From Amyelois transitella (lineage: Eukaryota > Arthropoda > Insecta > Lepidoptera > Pyralidae), in assembly GCF_032362555.1 (NCBI RefSeq), contig NC_083516.1, forward strand, positions 1,017,001 through 1,081,000: a stretch of DNA of 64,000 nucleotides, read 5' to 3'. Position 1 is the first letter of the stretch. Every line of letters starts with the position of its first letter. Positions 53,580 to 64,000 of this stretch are shown here, piece after piece. The position numbers and the translations under genes are program-made. The notes beneath the pieces are model-generated. The model saw only the letters and a list, made by a program, of their open reading frames with translations, was not told the origin of the DNA and did no database searches.

Positions 53580-53840
53580 ACATACATACATATAATCTCG
53601 TCTATATCCCTTGCGGGGTAGACAGAGCCAACAGTCTTGAAAAGACTGATAGGCCACGCTCAGCTATTTGGTTTAATGATAGAATTGAGATTCAAATAGT
53701 GACAGGTTGCTAGCCCATCGCCTAAAAAAAGAATCCCAAGTTTGTAAGCCTATCCCTTAGTCGCCTTTTACGACATCAATGGGAAAGAGATGGACTGGTC
53801 CTATTCTTTTTTGTACTGGTGCCGGGAACCACACGGCAAA
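53580..53840 (-). mobile_element. SINE-A copy, full length, close to consensus
   Basis: acatacatacatataatctcg to gccgggaaccacacggca. Flanking sequence on both sides carries related ataggttgacgtcaaataaa segments (53560 and 53905), so the surroundings contain a duplicated older repeat (53515-53582 and 53875-53930). Confidence 0.88.
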
Positions 53841-54059
53841 ATCAGAATCAAATCAAATAAATTTAACATAATAATTGTCGTATCTTTTGGTTTCACAATA
53901 TACATAGGTTGACGTCAAATAAATTTACTTATAACTAAGTTTACACATGTTTTGTTATAACTTATTATTTATGTTATTCCTTTGTTTTCAGGTAAATAAT
54001 ATACGATGAGTATGGAACACGGAGAGCGGACACATCGAAGTAATGTACAAACATATTGA

Positions 54060-54430
54060 TACATACATACATATGGTCACGTCTATATCCCTTGCGGGCT
54101 AGACAGAGCCAACAGACTTGAAAAGACTGAATGGCCACGTTCAGCTTTTTGGCTTAATGATAGAATTGAGATTCAAATAGTGATAGGTTGCTAGCCCATC
54201 GCCTAAAAAAGAATACCAAGTTTGTAAGCCTATCCCTTAGTCACCTTTTACGACATCCATGGGAAAGAGATGGAGTGATCCTATTCTTTTTTGTATTGGT
54301 TCCGAGAACCACACCAAACATTGATGTTATCTATAATTTGTTATATCTCTTAAAAATAAATCACTTTCTACATCCATGGAAAAAAGGTGGAGTGGTTCTA
54401 TTCTTTAGTGCCGGGAACCATACGGCACTA
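54060..54430 (-). mobile_element. SINE-A copy plus a second head fragment
   Basis: 54060-54316 is full length (acatacatacatatggtcacg to gagaaccacacc). 54365-54428 is a second piece of the head half only (catccatggaaaaaaggtgg to gccgggaaccatacggca). Confidence 0.8.
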
Positions 54431-54702
54431 ACGAATACAATTCGGTTGTTTTTTAATTTATTCCAATTAAACCATACATAAAATTAACATGCTACAGTTA
54501 ATTAAGCAAAGGGAAACGGTCTAATTTTCATGTACAATGTAGGTACATACATACATATGTATAAAATACACGGCAATTTCTATTAACCTTTAAACTGTTT
54601 ACGTCAATACGGCTATAATCGTCAAATCGATATTATGGCGATTCACATGATATGAAAATAAATGAATGAACCGTTCGCTTTATACTTGTTTTTATTTTTA
54701 CA

Positions 54703-55275
54703 TACATACATAAAATCACGCCTCTTTCCCGGAGGGGTATGCAGAGATTACCTCTTTCCACTTGCCACGATCACTGCATACTTCCTTCGCTTCATCCACA
54801 TTCATAACTCTCTTCATGCAAGCTCGGTAGGTTCCGATACTCTTGACATGACTCTTTGCCAGGACGTCCTTAATTTGATCAAGATACGTTCGTCCTTCCC
54901 ACTCCGACTTTTCCCTCCACACTCTCCTTGTATATCTGCTTAGTCAACCTGCTTTCATTCATCCTCTCCATATGACCGAACCATCTTAACATACCCTTTT
55001 CTATTCCTGTAACTACATCTTCTTTCACATCACAACATTCCCTTATCACGCTGTTCCTTATCCGATCACTCAATTTCACACCCATCATACTCCTTAATGC
55101 TCTAATTTCCACTGCATTTATTCTGCTTTCGTGCTTCTTTTGCCATACCCAAATTTCACTCCCATACATTAATGTCGGGAACACGCCCCTATGCACAGCC
55201 AGTCGAGCCTTTTTGGATAGTTTCTGACTGCTCATGGCAAAGGCATGCAAAGCTCTCATTTTCACGAACGACGAA
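54703..55275 (-). pseudogene. LINE-D (RTE-like), longest fragment: RT C-terminal domain and tail
   Basis: Minus-strand frames read MRALHAFAMSSQKLSKKARL, VHRGVFPTLMYGSEIWVW, RALRSMMGVKLSDRIRN, then MLRWFGHMERMNESRLTKQI. A small frame change follows near 54890, then TYLDQIKDVL and YPSGKEA. This is the post-RT domain and C-terminus of an RTE-like element. RT catalytic motifs are absent. Confidence 0.85.
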
Positions 55276-55451
55276 TTCGCGGACACAGCTTATTTATTAA
55301 ATACAACTCTCAATCGAGTCTTGTTAAATTTGACCAACTTTCTGTTGCTCGGTCAGGTCGGTCACTGATTGTGGAGCGCGCGCTCTTATCAGCGGTTATC
55401 ATTGCGTTCGTGGCGCTGGACGATTCCTATTTCGTACACACGTCTCGGGAC

Positions 55452-55711
55452 GTGCCGTGTGGTTCCCGGCACCAATACAAAAAAGAATAGGACCACTCCG
55501 TCTCTTTCCCATGGATGTTGTAAAAGGCGACTAAGGGATAGGCTTAAAAACTTGGGTTTCTTCTTTTAGGCGATGGGCTAGCAACCTGTCACTATTTGAA
55601 TCTCGATTCTATCATTAAGCCAAATAGCTGAACGTGGCCATTCAGTCATTTCAAGACTGTTGGCTCTGTCTACCCCGCAAGGGATATAGACGTGACCATA
55701 TAGATGTACGT
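55452..55711 (+). mobile_element. SINE-A copy with target-site duplication
   Basis: Flanked by gtctcgggac at 55442-55451 and 55712-55721, an exact 10-bp duplication. The copy runs from gtgccgtgtggttcccgg to a short tail after gggatatagacgtgacc. It sets the family's ends and supports insertion by retrotransposition. Confidence 0.92.
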
Positions 55712-56084
55712 GTCTCGGGACATTGTCTGATTGCAATGCCTCGTAGCACGCACGACACGCGCGACGCCGTATTTATCGCGCGAAAAACTATCGCTGTTTC
55801 GCTTTTTGTTATGACGTGAAACGGGACAGCTATAGTTTTTTGCCATGCAACGGGGGCTGGTCTGTCTCCTTGCGTCGCTTTCCTCAATGGTCGTCGGGTC
55901 GTGACCACCCCCCTTAATCACTTTATCTCCCACGATCGTGTCCAGTGGACTATACGTAGTATAAGGCCTGGTGTCAGCCTTTGGCCCACTTCTTATATTC
56001 CGTACATAAATTATGGACATGGTCGGTAAAAGCCTTTGAAAATTTGAAAATCTTTCTCCACCATCTTTTTTTTTTTCACCATTG

Positions 56085-57310
56085 ATGTGACTAAGGGATA
56101 TGCTTGTAAACTTGGGATTCTACTTTTAGGCGATGGGCTAGCAACCTGTCACTATTTGTATCATTAGGTTGCTAGCCTACAATCTTCTACAAGAAGATTC
56201 CCAAGCTTTTAAGCTTCTATTAAAATGCAAGGAAAAGTCAATAAACATTTATATTTTAAATTTATTAAGTATTTGCAAGCGACTGTACATAAGGTACGTG
56301 AGTAGTAAACAGTAAATACCTACATATGAGGCGTTGCGCTCACACCATTTGCGGCCAGGGGCTCGTTAGAAACCGCATTCCACTTTTTTTTCCGACTGTA
56401 CTCGGCACGGTGCGAGTGGATGGAATGGAACTTTTCTAGGTAGCGTCAGCAAAAACCTAATTAAGAGCTAAACTATTTTGTTGATTGTACACGCTGGCCT
56501 TTGCTACAATGTATTGTTTTGTGAATACAAAAACTAGCAACAATATAAAAAAAATCAGCACTATTTCATATCTGATTCAGCGGTTGGACTGTGCGTTGTC
56601 AGACAAACAGTCAGTCATATTTTTGTACATCAAGTAAAGAAAATAAGAATGGAACTTAAACTAAAGAGAAATTCAGTACAAGGGCTGTAGGAAACCTTCT
56701 TGTACGCCTTAGCAACGGTTGCCATGGTTTTGTTTGTTGGTAAAAATGCAGAAAAAAATATGTTCAATAATATTTACTATTTAAACTGATTATTTCTCTC
56801 CTCTTTTCTCCTTTTATCTTCTGTAGGAATAATTAACTTTGTAACTATACTTCCTACAAGTACTACTTTACTTACTACTTCTTACTTCTAAAGAAATTTA
56901 TTCCAGTAGGCCCATATAATCTAATTGTATATGTTATTAAATTTTATATGTTTAATTTTTTAACCTTATTATTAGATATATTACTGTGAAATGAATTTGA
57001 ATCATGGCTTCCATTTATGGCGGTAGAGTAAAATGTACTTAATTTTAGAATGTCTATTCTGTGAACTTTACAATAGGTCAACTTGTTTCTTCGGTAAACT
57101 AGTTTCTATGACAAATATCAAAGGATTCAATATGGCCAAGCTATAGCTAGAAGTTTTTTTTTGTTTTATTTATGTTTTTCCAATTAATTACAATGTATTC
57201 AAATTATTTTACACACCTGTATTTTAAATGAATGAGAGTATGGATTCTACTAGTTTTGAACTATGCAGAATCTTTTATTACAATGTTTAATCTCAAGGTA
57301 TCATAATTAT
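56085..57310. other. SINE-A scrap then unassigned sequence
   Basis: 56085-56205 has an inverted pair of SINE-A middle pieces (gcgatgggctagcaacctgtc and aggttgctagcctac). 56210-57310 is A/T-rich with no recognised feature. Confidence 0.4.
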
Positions 57311-57314
57311 ATTA

Positions 57315-57570
57315 ATAGAACCACCCCATCTCTTTCCCATGGATGTCGTAAAAGGCGACTTAGGGATAGGGATAGGCTAGGCGATGGGCTAGCAACCTGT
57401 CACTATTTTGAATCTCAATTCCATCATTAAGCCATACAGCTGAACATGGACTTTCAGTATTTACGAGACTTTCAGCTCCGTCCACCACGTAGGGGTAAAG
57501 ACGTGATTATATGTAGGTAGTCTCTGCCTACCCCTCCAGGAAAGAGGCGTGATTTTATGTATGTATGTAT
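57315..57570 (+). mobile_element. SINE-A copy followed directly by a LINE-D tail
   Basis: SINE-A from accaccccatctctttcccat to aagacgtgattatatgtagg, then the LINE-D tail agtctctgcctacccctcc to gaggcgtgattttatgtatg (57517-57570). The two similar 3' ends can be compared side by side here. Confidence 0.82.
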
Positions 57571-58665
57571 ACATACATACACATCAATTTCCACACCCAA
57601 CCTAAGCCCTCATGTTAATATGCGTCTGGCCTTAAGCCTATATGTGCCGTCGCGTTTCACGCTAGTCTAGACTCCATCTAGGCAATATGCGCTAGGCATT
57701 CTAGGCTCCGCAACGCGGTAACCCGGTGGCCCGCTTGCACAGTTGCGCACACGCACGTTTTTGTACGCACCCGCCGTTTACGGAGTTGGCCACAATTATG
57801 TTTAATTATTATTAGTTGGCTTCACGACGCTTGTTAAATGCTTAAAATGTTGAAATGTGCTAAAATTATTTGTAAAGTTTCCGTTTTGCGATTAGTTTGT
57901 TTCATTGTTTCACTCGGGTTTGTTTGAACGAGAAATGCAAACGGATGTTTGTATGAGTATAGTTTGGTAATCTTTTGGAAATGGAATTTCTAGTTGTTCT
58001 TGAATTTGGTAAACACAAAAATGACTTAACATTTTTTTGGCTGATGAATATATATTTATCATGGTATTAATTGTCTTTTTATTTATTTATTGTGGTATTC
58101 CCCATTCTGAGGTTGATTTAAAGATTTTGGTTCGTCTAATCGATCTTTGCCTTGAATTGAAACACAAAGAAAAAAGCTGTAAACGTCGTTTGTATGTTAA
58201 ATAGAATTTATTCTCAGGACTTACTTATATACAATAGTTTTTGCGTGAGAGAGTCACAAACACACATATATGTACATACAAACGCATTCGCATTTATAAT
58301 ATTAGTGTATTTGTACGATTTATTTTACACTTTGAAGGAAGTATATTGGAAATAACAGAAATTCACACTACAGAAGACAGAAGGAGAACAGAGAAGAGAA
58401 ATAATAAAATTAAAATGCACTTTATTTTTGGAAATCAAATAAAAATATTAACAATAAAAATCTGATATTTTTCCACACCAAACAAGTAATGGCAACTGTA
58501 GCTGGCTTTGCCTGTTAATATTTATTAAATTAAATATATATAAAGAAGTTTGCCTACAACAGTAGCGGTAAACTTTCTCAATGTTGAAATAATGTCAATT
58601 TCATTTCGCACGAGAGATGAGGGCGGTTGCATAATAAGTTGTGCAATGCAACTTGCACTTCGGTA
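57570..58665. other. Unassigned sequence
   Basis: Locally GC-rich at 57640-57780 (ctctgcaacgcggtaacccgg-like context), otherwise A/T-rich. No splice-supported coding sequence or repeat recognised. Confidence 0.35.
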
Positions 58666-58669
58666 GTAG

Positions 58670-59000
58670 CTATAATTAGATTTAAGTGGTGTGACGTCAA
58701 TAAGTGATACTTTTTATCCAATTTTGAAAATAAATCTACTCTATTCTATTCTGTTCTGTTCCAAAACCAAAACAAAAAAGAATAGGACCACTCTATCTCT
58801 TTCCCATAGATGTCGTAAAAAGCGACTAAAGGATAGGCTTATAAACTTGGGATTCTTTTTTAGGCGATGGGCTAGCGACCTATCACTATTTGAATCTAAA
58901 TTCTATCATTAAGCCTAACAGCTGAACGTGGTCGTTCATACTTTCAAGACTGTTGACTCTGACTACCCCGCAAGGGATATAGACGTGATTATAAGTATGT
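58670..59000 (+). mobile_element. Repeat F tail then SINE-A copy
   Basis: 58670-58755 repeat F (ataattagatttaagtgg, ttgaaaataaatctactc); 58765-59000 SINE-A (aacaaaaaagaataggacc to gtgattataagtatg). Confidence 0.75.
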
Positions 59001-59221
59001 TTAGCAAGATGTACCCCATCATTATAAAGATATTGTAAACAGTTGACACTAGTCACGGACAGAACTCTAGGCATCATAAAAAAACACGTTAAAGCTACAT
59101 TGTTAGATGGCAACGACCTAGGTATCCTAAGATCTCGTTTTAGCCAGAATAACCGTGTCGAATGATAGGTCGCCGACACCGTTCTGTAATATAGTATCAC
59201 GAAATCGATCATAGCACATTT

Positions 59222-59370
59222 TACGGCCTCTGTGGCGCAGCGGTAGTGAGCTTATCTGTGACACCGGTGGTCCCGGGTTCGAATCCCGGCCAGGACATGA
59301 TGAGAAACGAACTTTCTCTGATTGGCCTGGGTCTTGGATGTTTATCTATATAAGTATTTATAAAAAAACA
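59222..59370 (+). mobile_element. tSINE-B copy, 3'-truncated
   Basis: ggcctctgtggcgcagcggtag has the best-preserved A-box side here, and gggttcgaatcccgg the B box; the body stops at gtatttataaaaaa. Confidence 0.8.
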
Positions 59371-59489
59371 TGGTTAAAGAAATTATTACTCTTTTTAACG
59401 TGTTTTTACAATTTACTTACCTAAGAAACAAATATAAACGTAACTTACATTTGAATGTGTGTTCCCGTGTCACAATCACATAGTTATGA

Positions 59490-59790
59490 ACAAACATAAC
59501 ATGTAATCACGTCTATATCCCTTGCGGGGTAGACAGAGCAAACGGTCAACAAAAGACTGAAAATCCACGTTCAGCTATTTGGCTCAATGATAGAATTGAG
59601 ATTAAAATAGTGACAGGCCCATCGCCTAAAAGAGGATTCCCAAGTATATAAGCTTACCATTTAGTCGACTTTTACGGCATCCATGAGAAAGAGAAAATTT
59701 AACTAAATTATTGAACTGTTAGTTTGTTACCGTTTCTTATGCTTTCGCTTTGGAAGCGGCACTAAACTTGGCTTTATGTAAATTTTTAGA
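59490..59790 (-). mobile_element. SINE-A copy then repeat F piece
   Basis: 59495-59695 SINE-A in reverse (aacatgtaatcacgtctat to gcatccatgagaaagag); 59715-59790 repeat F (gtttgttaccgtttcttatg, ctttggaagcggc). Confidence 0.65.
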
Positions 59791-61780
59791 TGAAAACTCA
59801 TGTTGTGAAACTGAAAGATGTTACATTTATTCAGGTAATGTTCGAAATGAACCAAACATATAATTAATTTTTAAAAAAATTAGAAGGTACCTAGCAAAAG
59901 AAAACATATCTGTGAATAGTCTTAGCGTAAAACTACTACAAAATACAATGTATGGATGTGAAGGAAAAAAAATTAAAGCGGCCTCTACCTATATGGTGAC
60001 CGTAAGTCGTATGCAGATAAATTAGATTAAGCAATGCATTCTAATTTGGTATTCTAATTAGGTTACAAATTAACTCTAAAATACGAATGAAAAACACGTT
60101 TCCTTCATAGAATGCGTAACAGGGTATTGCGCAAGCGTTTGTTTTTGTCTAGGTAGAAGAACATTCATTCATATCTTCGAAACATGAAACACGCGAATTT
60201 GGCGCCACCAACAAAAGAGTGCATGTTTTTCGCAAATCCCATGAGAACTGTAGTTTTTACCGAGATGAAAAGTACCATGTGTCCCTCTCCAGACTCTTAA
60301 TTATATATACGCAAAATTTCAAGAAGATTCAGTAGATAATGCGTGAAGGGATAAAAAACAAACTTGCTTTTGCATTTATAATATTAGTTAGGAGATAATG
60401 AAGACTGTTTTGGACTAATTATGTGTTGAATCTGAACTTATAAAGTTAAAGCACGGAATCTTAAAAGTTTACAAGCGATCAATTAATATAAACAGCTTAT
60501 ATAACGAACCCTAGTCAGACTCGAAACCATAGATAAGTAAACAAATGGAGAAGATTGATGCGCTGACGCCATGTAGAGGAATATTCTTGGCGTTCTCTGT
60601 GAAATACACGTATGTGTTGCATCAGCACGGATTTTTTGATATGGTTTGCAAGAATTCTTTTAATTTCATTGCGTATACAGTGTTTGTCGTGAATATGAAT
60701 TACATTTTGATACTAAGTGATATAAAATGTCTCTTTTATGAAATGAATAAAAAAGGCGAGACCTATTGGGAATCCATTTTACACACAGAATGTGTAATGG
60801 AAATATACATTTTAGTGTTCGTACAACAAATTCTAATATATTTATTTATTTATTAAAAGTTCATTGCAAAAAATACATATGTATAACACAATTGGCGGAC
60901 TTAATGCTAGAAGCTATATATATCTACAAGTCAACCATTGGGTCTGACTGACAGAGAACTGTATGTGTGTAATATAAACTATTCTGAAGACAGCAACAGC
61001 ATATTACAAACGGCTCTTATAAAACTATCTCACGTTATATGCCCTGCTCATGTTCTTGTTGATTCAAGAATAGATATTTTTTCTGTAGGAAATTTGGTGC
61101 ACGCGCACGAACTTGTGTAATAATGGATGAACAAATTTAGCATCCAGCGTAATAATTGTTTCACACTATGATAGTGTGTTTGTTAACGTGCACGTAAATA
61201 TTGGACCTGCTCGATGTAATCGAGCTTTAAATATAACATTTTCAAGTTTATTGTTTAAGATTGTTTTTGTGGGGAGATGTTAATTATCATCTGTTGATTT
61301 TGCTGATCAGATTAATTTGGTAGGTTTCCTGTCCCATGAAACACTTAGGAACAAGTCAATTGTTAAAACTATTATTTTATTTTACGGACAGGTGATCGGT
61401 CGGAGTCATACCACAGACTACATAGGCGCCTCTCTCTCGACAAGACGTCTTGAGACTTTTCTCCTAATTTGGTATTATTTATTTCACTAATCCTACTCGT
61501 AATTCTAATTCGTCGTCCTAAAATCTCATTTATCATTGACATCATTTCAAAATTGATACGTCTCGGCCAAGAAAATATTTCGTTATTACATTATTCACAT
61601 CTATTTCATCAATAAGTTCATTAACATTATCTGTGACTGCGCATTATTGCTCGATATGTATTTTTTGATCGGAACGTTACGCAAATGTTGACAAAGTCGA
61701 CATTCCGAAGCCGGTACCTATGTGTTCCCGAGATTACGCCAATGTGTGTGGTCGTACGTTGACCCATGTTGGGCAAGCGG
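59790..61780. other. Mostly unassigned; repeat I at 60835-60960
   Basis: 60185-60360 resembles the dispersed element with gcgaatttggcgccacc and gtagtttttaccgagatg. 60835-60960 is repeat I (cacaattggcggacttaatg). A 103-codon frame at 60545-60856 overlaps the repeat and has no known motif. Confidence 0.4.
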
Positions 61781-61786
61781 TCAAGG

Positions 61787-61975
61787 TCACAAAATTTGAG
61801 TAATCAAGCCGTCTAATGTAACTGTCTCTTGAATCGTAACAGGGTCAGTTGTGTCAAACACGAAAAAAAGACCATGTAAAGAATTCGTTTCTATACTAAT
61901 TGGTGAAGTTAGTACTTTTTTTAGTGTAATTAAATCTTTTTGATGAACGTCACGACTAGTATCTTCATCAAATTC
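61787..61975 (-). CDS. Coding-like fragment of unknown identity
   Basis: Minus-strand frame, about 62 residues to a stop: YEFDEDTSRDVHQKDLITL, SPISIETNSLHGLFFVFDTT, VTIQETVTLDGLITQIL. Balanced amino-acid use and no low complexity make it protein-like. It abuts a LINE-D 3' end (61975-62180) in the same orientation, whose frame runs into it. It may be a piece of a host gene beside the insertion or an old retrocopy. Not recognised. Confidence 0.25.
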   Translation of the reverse strand, partial: EFDEDTSRDVHQKDLITLKKVLTSPISIETNSLHGLFFVFDTTDPVTIQETVTLDGLITQIL

Positions 61976-62180
61976 ATACGTACATAAAATCACAGGCAGA
62001 GACAACATCTTTCCACTTGCCACTATCTCTGCGTACGTCTTTCGCTTCATCCACATTAATAACTCTCGAAGCTCGGCGTTTTCGGATACTCTTGACCTGA
62101 CCTTTTGCCAGGACGTCCTTAATTTTATCACGGTACGCTTGTCTAGGCCTTCCTGCCTTTCTGTGCACATTCTACTTGTT
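61975..62180 (-). mobile_element. LINE-D 3' end, diverged
   Basis: tacgtacataaaatcacagg, tccacttgccactatctctgc, actcttgacctgaccttttgcc, ttaattttatcacggtacgc. Confidence 0.7.
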
Positions 62181-63190
62181 TATTTGTTTAATCTTGTATA
62201 TTCTCTTCAAACTCTTTTGCAGAAATCACGTAACAACTAATGCTCGCGTCCGATTAACGTAATATATTTTCCGACTTATGTGTACTGTATTATGCCTACG
62301 AGTTTAGCCTCTATGAGTGTTCACACAGATGACGTTATCGATAATTTTTCCGATCGTTAACCCTGAATCACTCCTTTTTGGGATAACATCGTCCATTCGG
62401 GATGCGAAGCTGCGAAATTTTAATTCAGTAGGTACAAGCTAGGTGTTTGTTCATCAGTTTGCCTGCCTATAGTGTGTCTACGTGACTTGACGCACATACG
62501 GAAGTATATAGACTAATAATTGCAGTGTTAGATATCTTTGAGTCGTATGATAGTGTTTTCTCTCTTATGTTTGCGTGTACCTTGTTGCACCTATTCTTAA
62601 TCTAAATCCGCTATGATCAGAGTAATAATTTGTAAGGAGCAGTATTCTAATTATCCAATACATACTATATCTCGCTACATTCCAATACATACTATATCTC
62701 GCTCACTGATTTCTGATTTTCTTTTGGTGCAGTAAAGAGTTTATCTATCTTTTTCTGTATATGTATAGTATATTAGTTAGTAGTTGTATGAAGTTGTGTA
62801 GTTTATATGAAGCGTAATTTACCGTTATAAATAGCGATATATATACCGCTTACCGTTATATAAATATATATATTAATACTGTAAATGCGTGTTATTAAGA
62901 CAATAACACATCATGTATTATAATGATTAATGAATGCGCAGACGCGATGAATAACCTCCATTGTCAGCTCACATATCAGTCACACGCCAATGGGTGACAA
63001 TCTATAGAAAATCCAGATGAATGAAATCATGATATAATAACTTGATTATCCGTTTATAACCCAGAGACAAAGGCTTATTTTGCTGTGAACACGATTGCTT
63101 AGACAAGTGAGATGAGGCGGTGAGAGCGATGGATGAGAAACTACATTAATTTTGATCATTGCAGCAAATAAATAGATCAATGATACACGA
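62180..63190. other. Unassigned sequence
   Basis: Contains a direct repeat of tccaatacatactatatctcgct (62656-62706) and an A/T-rich palindromic patch at 62820-62880 (taccgttata repeated). No gene recognised. Confidence 0.35.
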
Positions 63191-63194
63191 GATT

Positions 63195-63800
63195 ATCAAG
63201 ACTGTTGGCTCTGTCTTCCCCGCAAGGGATATAGTCGATGATAGTGAGATGAGCGATGATAAATTTCGATTACATATTGTAACAAATAAAAATATCAATG
63301 ATGATGTAGAATGTGGAATTTGATCACCCAGGTGACCAAAATGGAATAATCCATTCATTGGATATAGAAGAGGAACCCCAAGAATAATAAGAAGAAGGGG
63401 GACCCCAAGAATAATATTAAGAAAAAAAAGCAAAACTGTCCCTCCGCGCTATTTGCTTCTATTGTTTTTCTTTTCTTTTTTAAAATAGGCATAATGTCAG
63501 AATTGAGATTCAAAAAGTGACAGGCTGCTAGCCTATCGCTTACTAGCTTTTTACGACATCCGTGGGAAAAAGATGGAGTGGTCCTATTCTTTTTTTTAAT
63601 ATTGGTGCCGGGAACCACACGGCACAGTGTTGCATATTACTCTCTTTGGGGAAGAGATGTGGTGGTCCTATTCTGTTTAATATTGGTGCCGGGAACTACA
63701 CGGCACAGTGTTGCATATTACTCTTTTTGGGAAAGAGATGTTGTGGTCCTATTCTTTTTTAATATTGATGCCGGGAACCACACGGCACAGTGTTGCATAT
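63195..63800 (-). repeat. SINE-A pieces with a three-copy tandem of the head
   Basis: A forward tail scrap at 63195-63240, a reverse copy from 63495, then three tandem units of 81-84 bp starting at gtggtcctattct (63578, 63662, 63743). Each unit has the SINE head plus cacagtgttgcatat. Confidence 0.8.
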
Positions 63801-64000
63801 AGCTTTGCTAAATAAAGGACCGCCCAAGGCCGAGCCGCTCGCCGTTCCATTGTGCACAGATTTCTACAAGTTTATTACCAGTAAATTATTATTGTAAGTG
63901 TTATTGCTTCTGAATTACTGGTGTATGCAATTACTGATTTATTAAGTCTGCTCGTATCGTATTAATTTCTCAGTTAACATGCATACATACATATGATCAC
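63800..64000. other. Unassigned sequence ending in a new SINE-A tail
   Basis: 63815-63850 is GC-rich (gcccaaggccgagccgctcg) and unassigned. At 63979-64000 a reverse SINE-A tail (catgcatacatacatatg) begins and leaves the window. Confidence 0.5.

Noticed and set aside
55651-56020. Overlapping minus-strand ORFs of 85 and 116 codons
   Set aside because: They run across a SINE-A tail and contain no protein motif.
60545-60856. 103-codon plus-strand ORF
   Set aside because: Overlaps repeat I, has no recognisable domain and no splice or promoter support.

Overview
This is a stretch of lepidopteran (moth or butterfly) nuclear genome. The genes have introns with GT-AG splice sites and ordinary animal housekeeping products. 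The spaces between exons are packed with several lepidopteran-type repeat families: tRNA-derived SINEs, a SINE-like element with a (TATG)n tail, non-LTR retrotransposon tails, Helitron-like pieces and MITEs. Species cannot be read from the sequence. Family assignments of proteins come from recognised motifs, not from a database search.

The left 40 kb is a compact housekeeping cluster with alternating gene orientation. From left to right it holds: DDX42 (minus strand, C-terminal part cut off by the window edge), a 60-residue small membrane or secreted protein (plus), PYM (minus), LIN37 (plus), ZCCHC4 (minus), a C1QBP/p32 homologue (plus), and the first coding exon of an APPBP2-like gene (plus). 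I assembled the exons by splice site and phase. PYM (191 aa), LIN37 (244 aa), ZCCHC4 (458 aa) and C1QBP (285 aa) each give an uninterrupted reading frame with consistent intron phases. Three gene pairs are divergent (DDX42 with the 60-aa gene, PYM with LIN37, ZCCHC4 with C1QBP) and two are convergent (60-aa gene with PYM, LIN37 with ZCCHC4). The products act mainly in RNA metabolism (DDX42 splicing helicase, PYM exon-junction recycling, ZCCHC4 28S rRNA m6A methylation), cell-cycle gene repression (LIN37, DREAM/MuvB) and mitochondria (p32). I see no shared operon-like logic beyond the compact arrangement.

The right 24 kb (about 40.1-64 kb) is almost devoid of recognisable host coding sequence. 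It may be the first intron of the APPBP2-like gene or an intergenic region, and it is dominated by repeats.

The most unusual items are: (1) a 156-bp tandem array made from part of a DDX42 exon with its splice donor, lying directly against the authentic exon and carrying silent differences from it; (2) a nearly complete CR1/Jockey-type LINE inside a ZCCHC4 intron, whose endonuclease and reverse transcriptase are separated by one extra A in an A8 run; (3) close similarity between the 3' end of the abundant SINE-like family and the 3' end of an RTE-like LINE in the same window, suggesting a SINE/LINE partner pair; (4) a hAT-type MITE with eleven AATCGATT motifs in the PYM/LIN37 divergent promoter; (5) several long, nearly perfect hairpins; and (6) a MITE with AATTCTGCTATTT inverted ends nested in a tRNA-SINE.

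Repeat names used below are local labels. SINE-A is the ~250-bp family running from GCCGTGTGGTTCCCGGCACC to (TATG)n. tSINE-B and tSINE-C are tRNA-headed SINEs. LINE-D is an RTE-like LINE 3' end. Repeats E, F, G and I are other dispersed families defined at their first entry.
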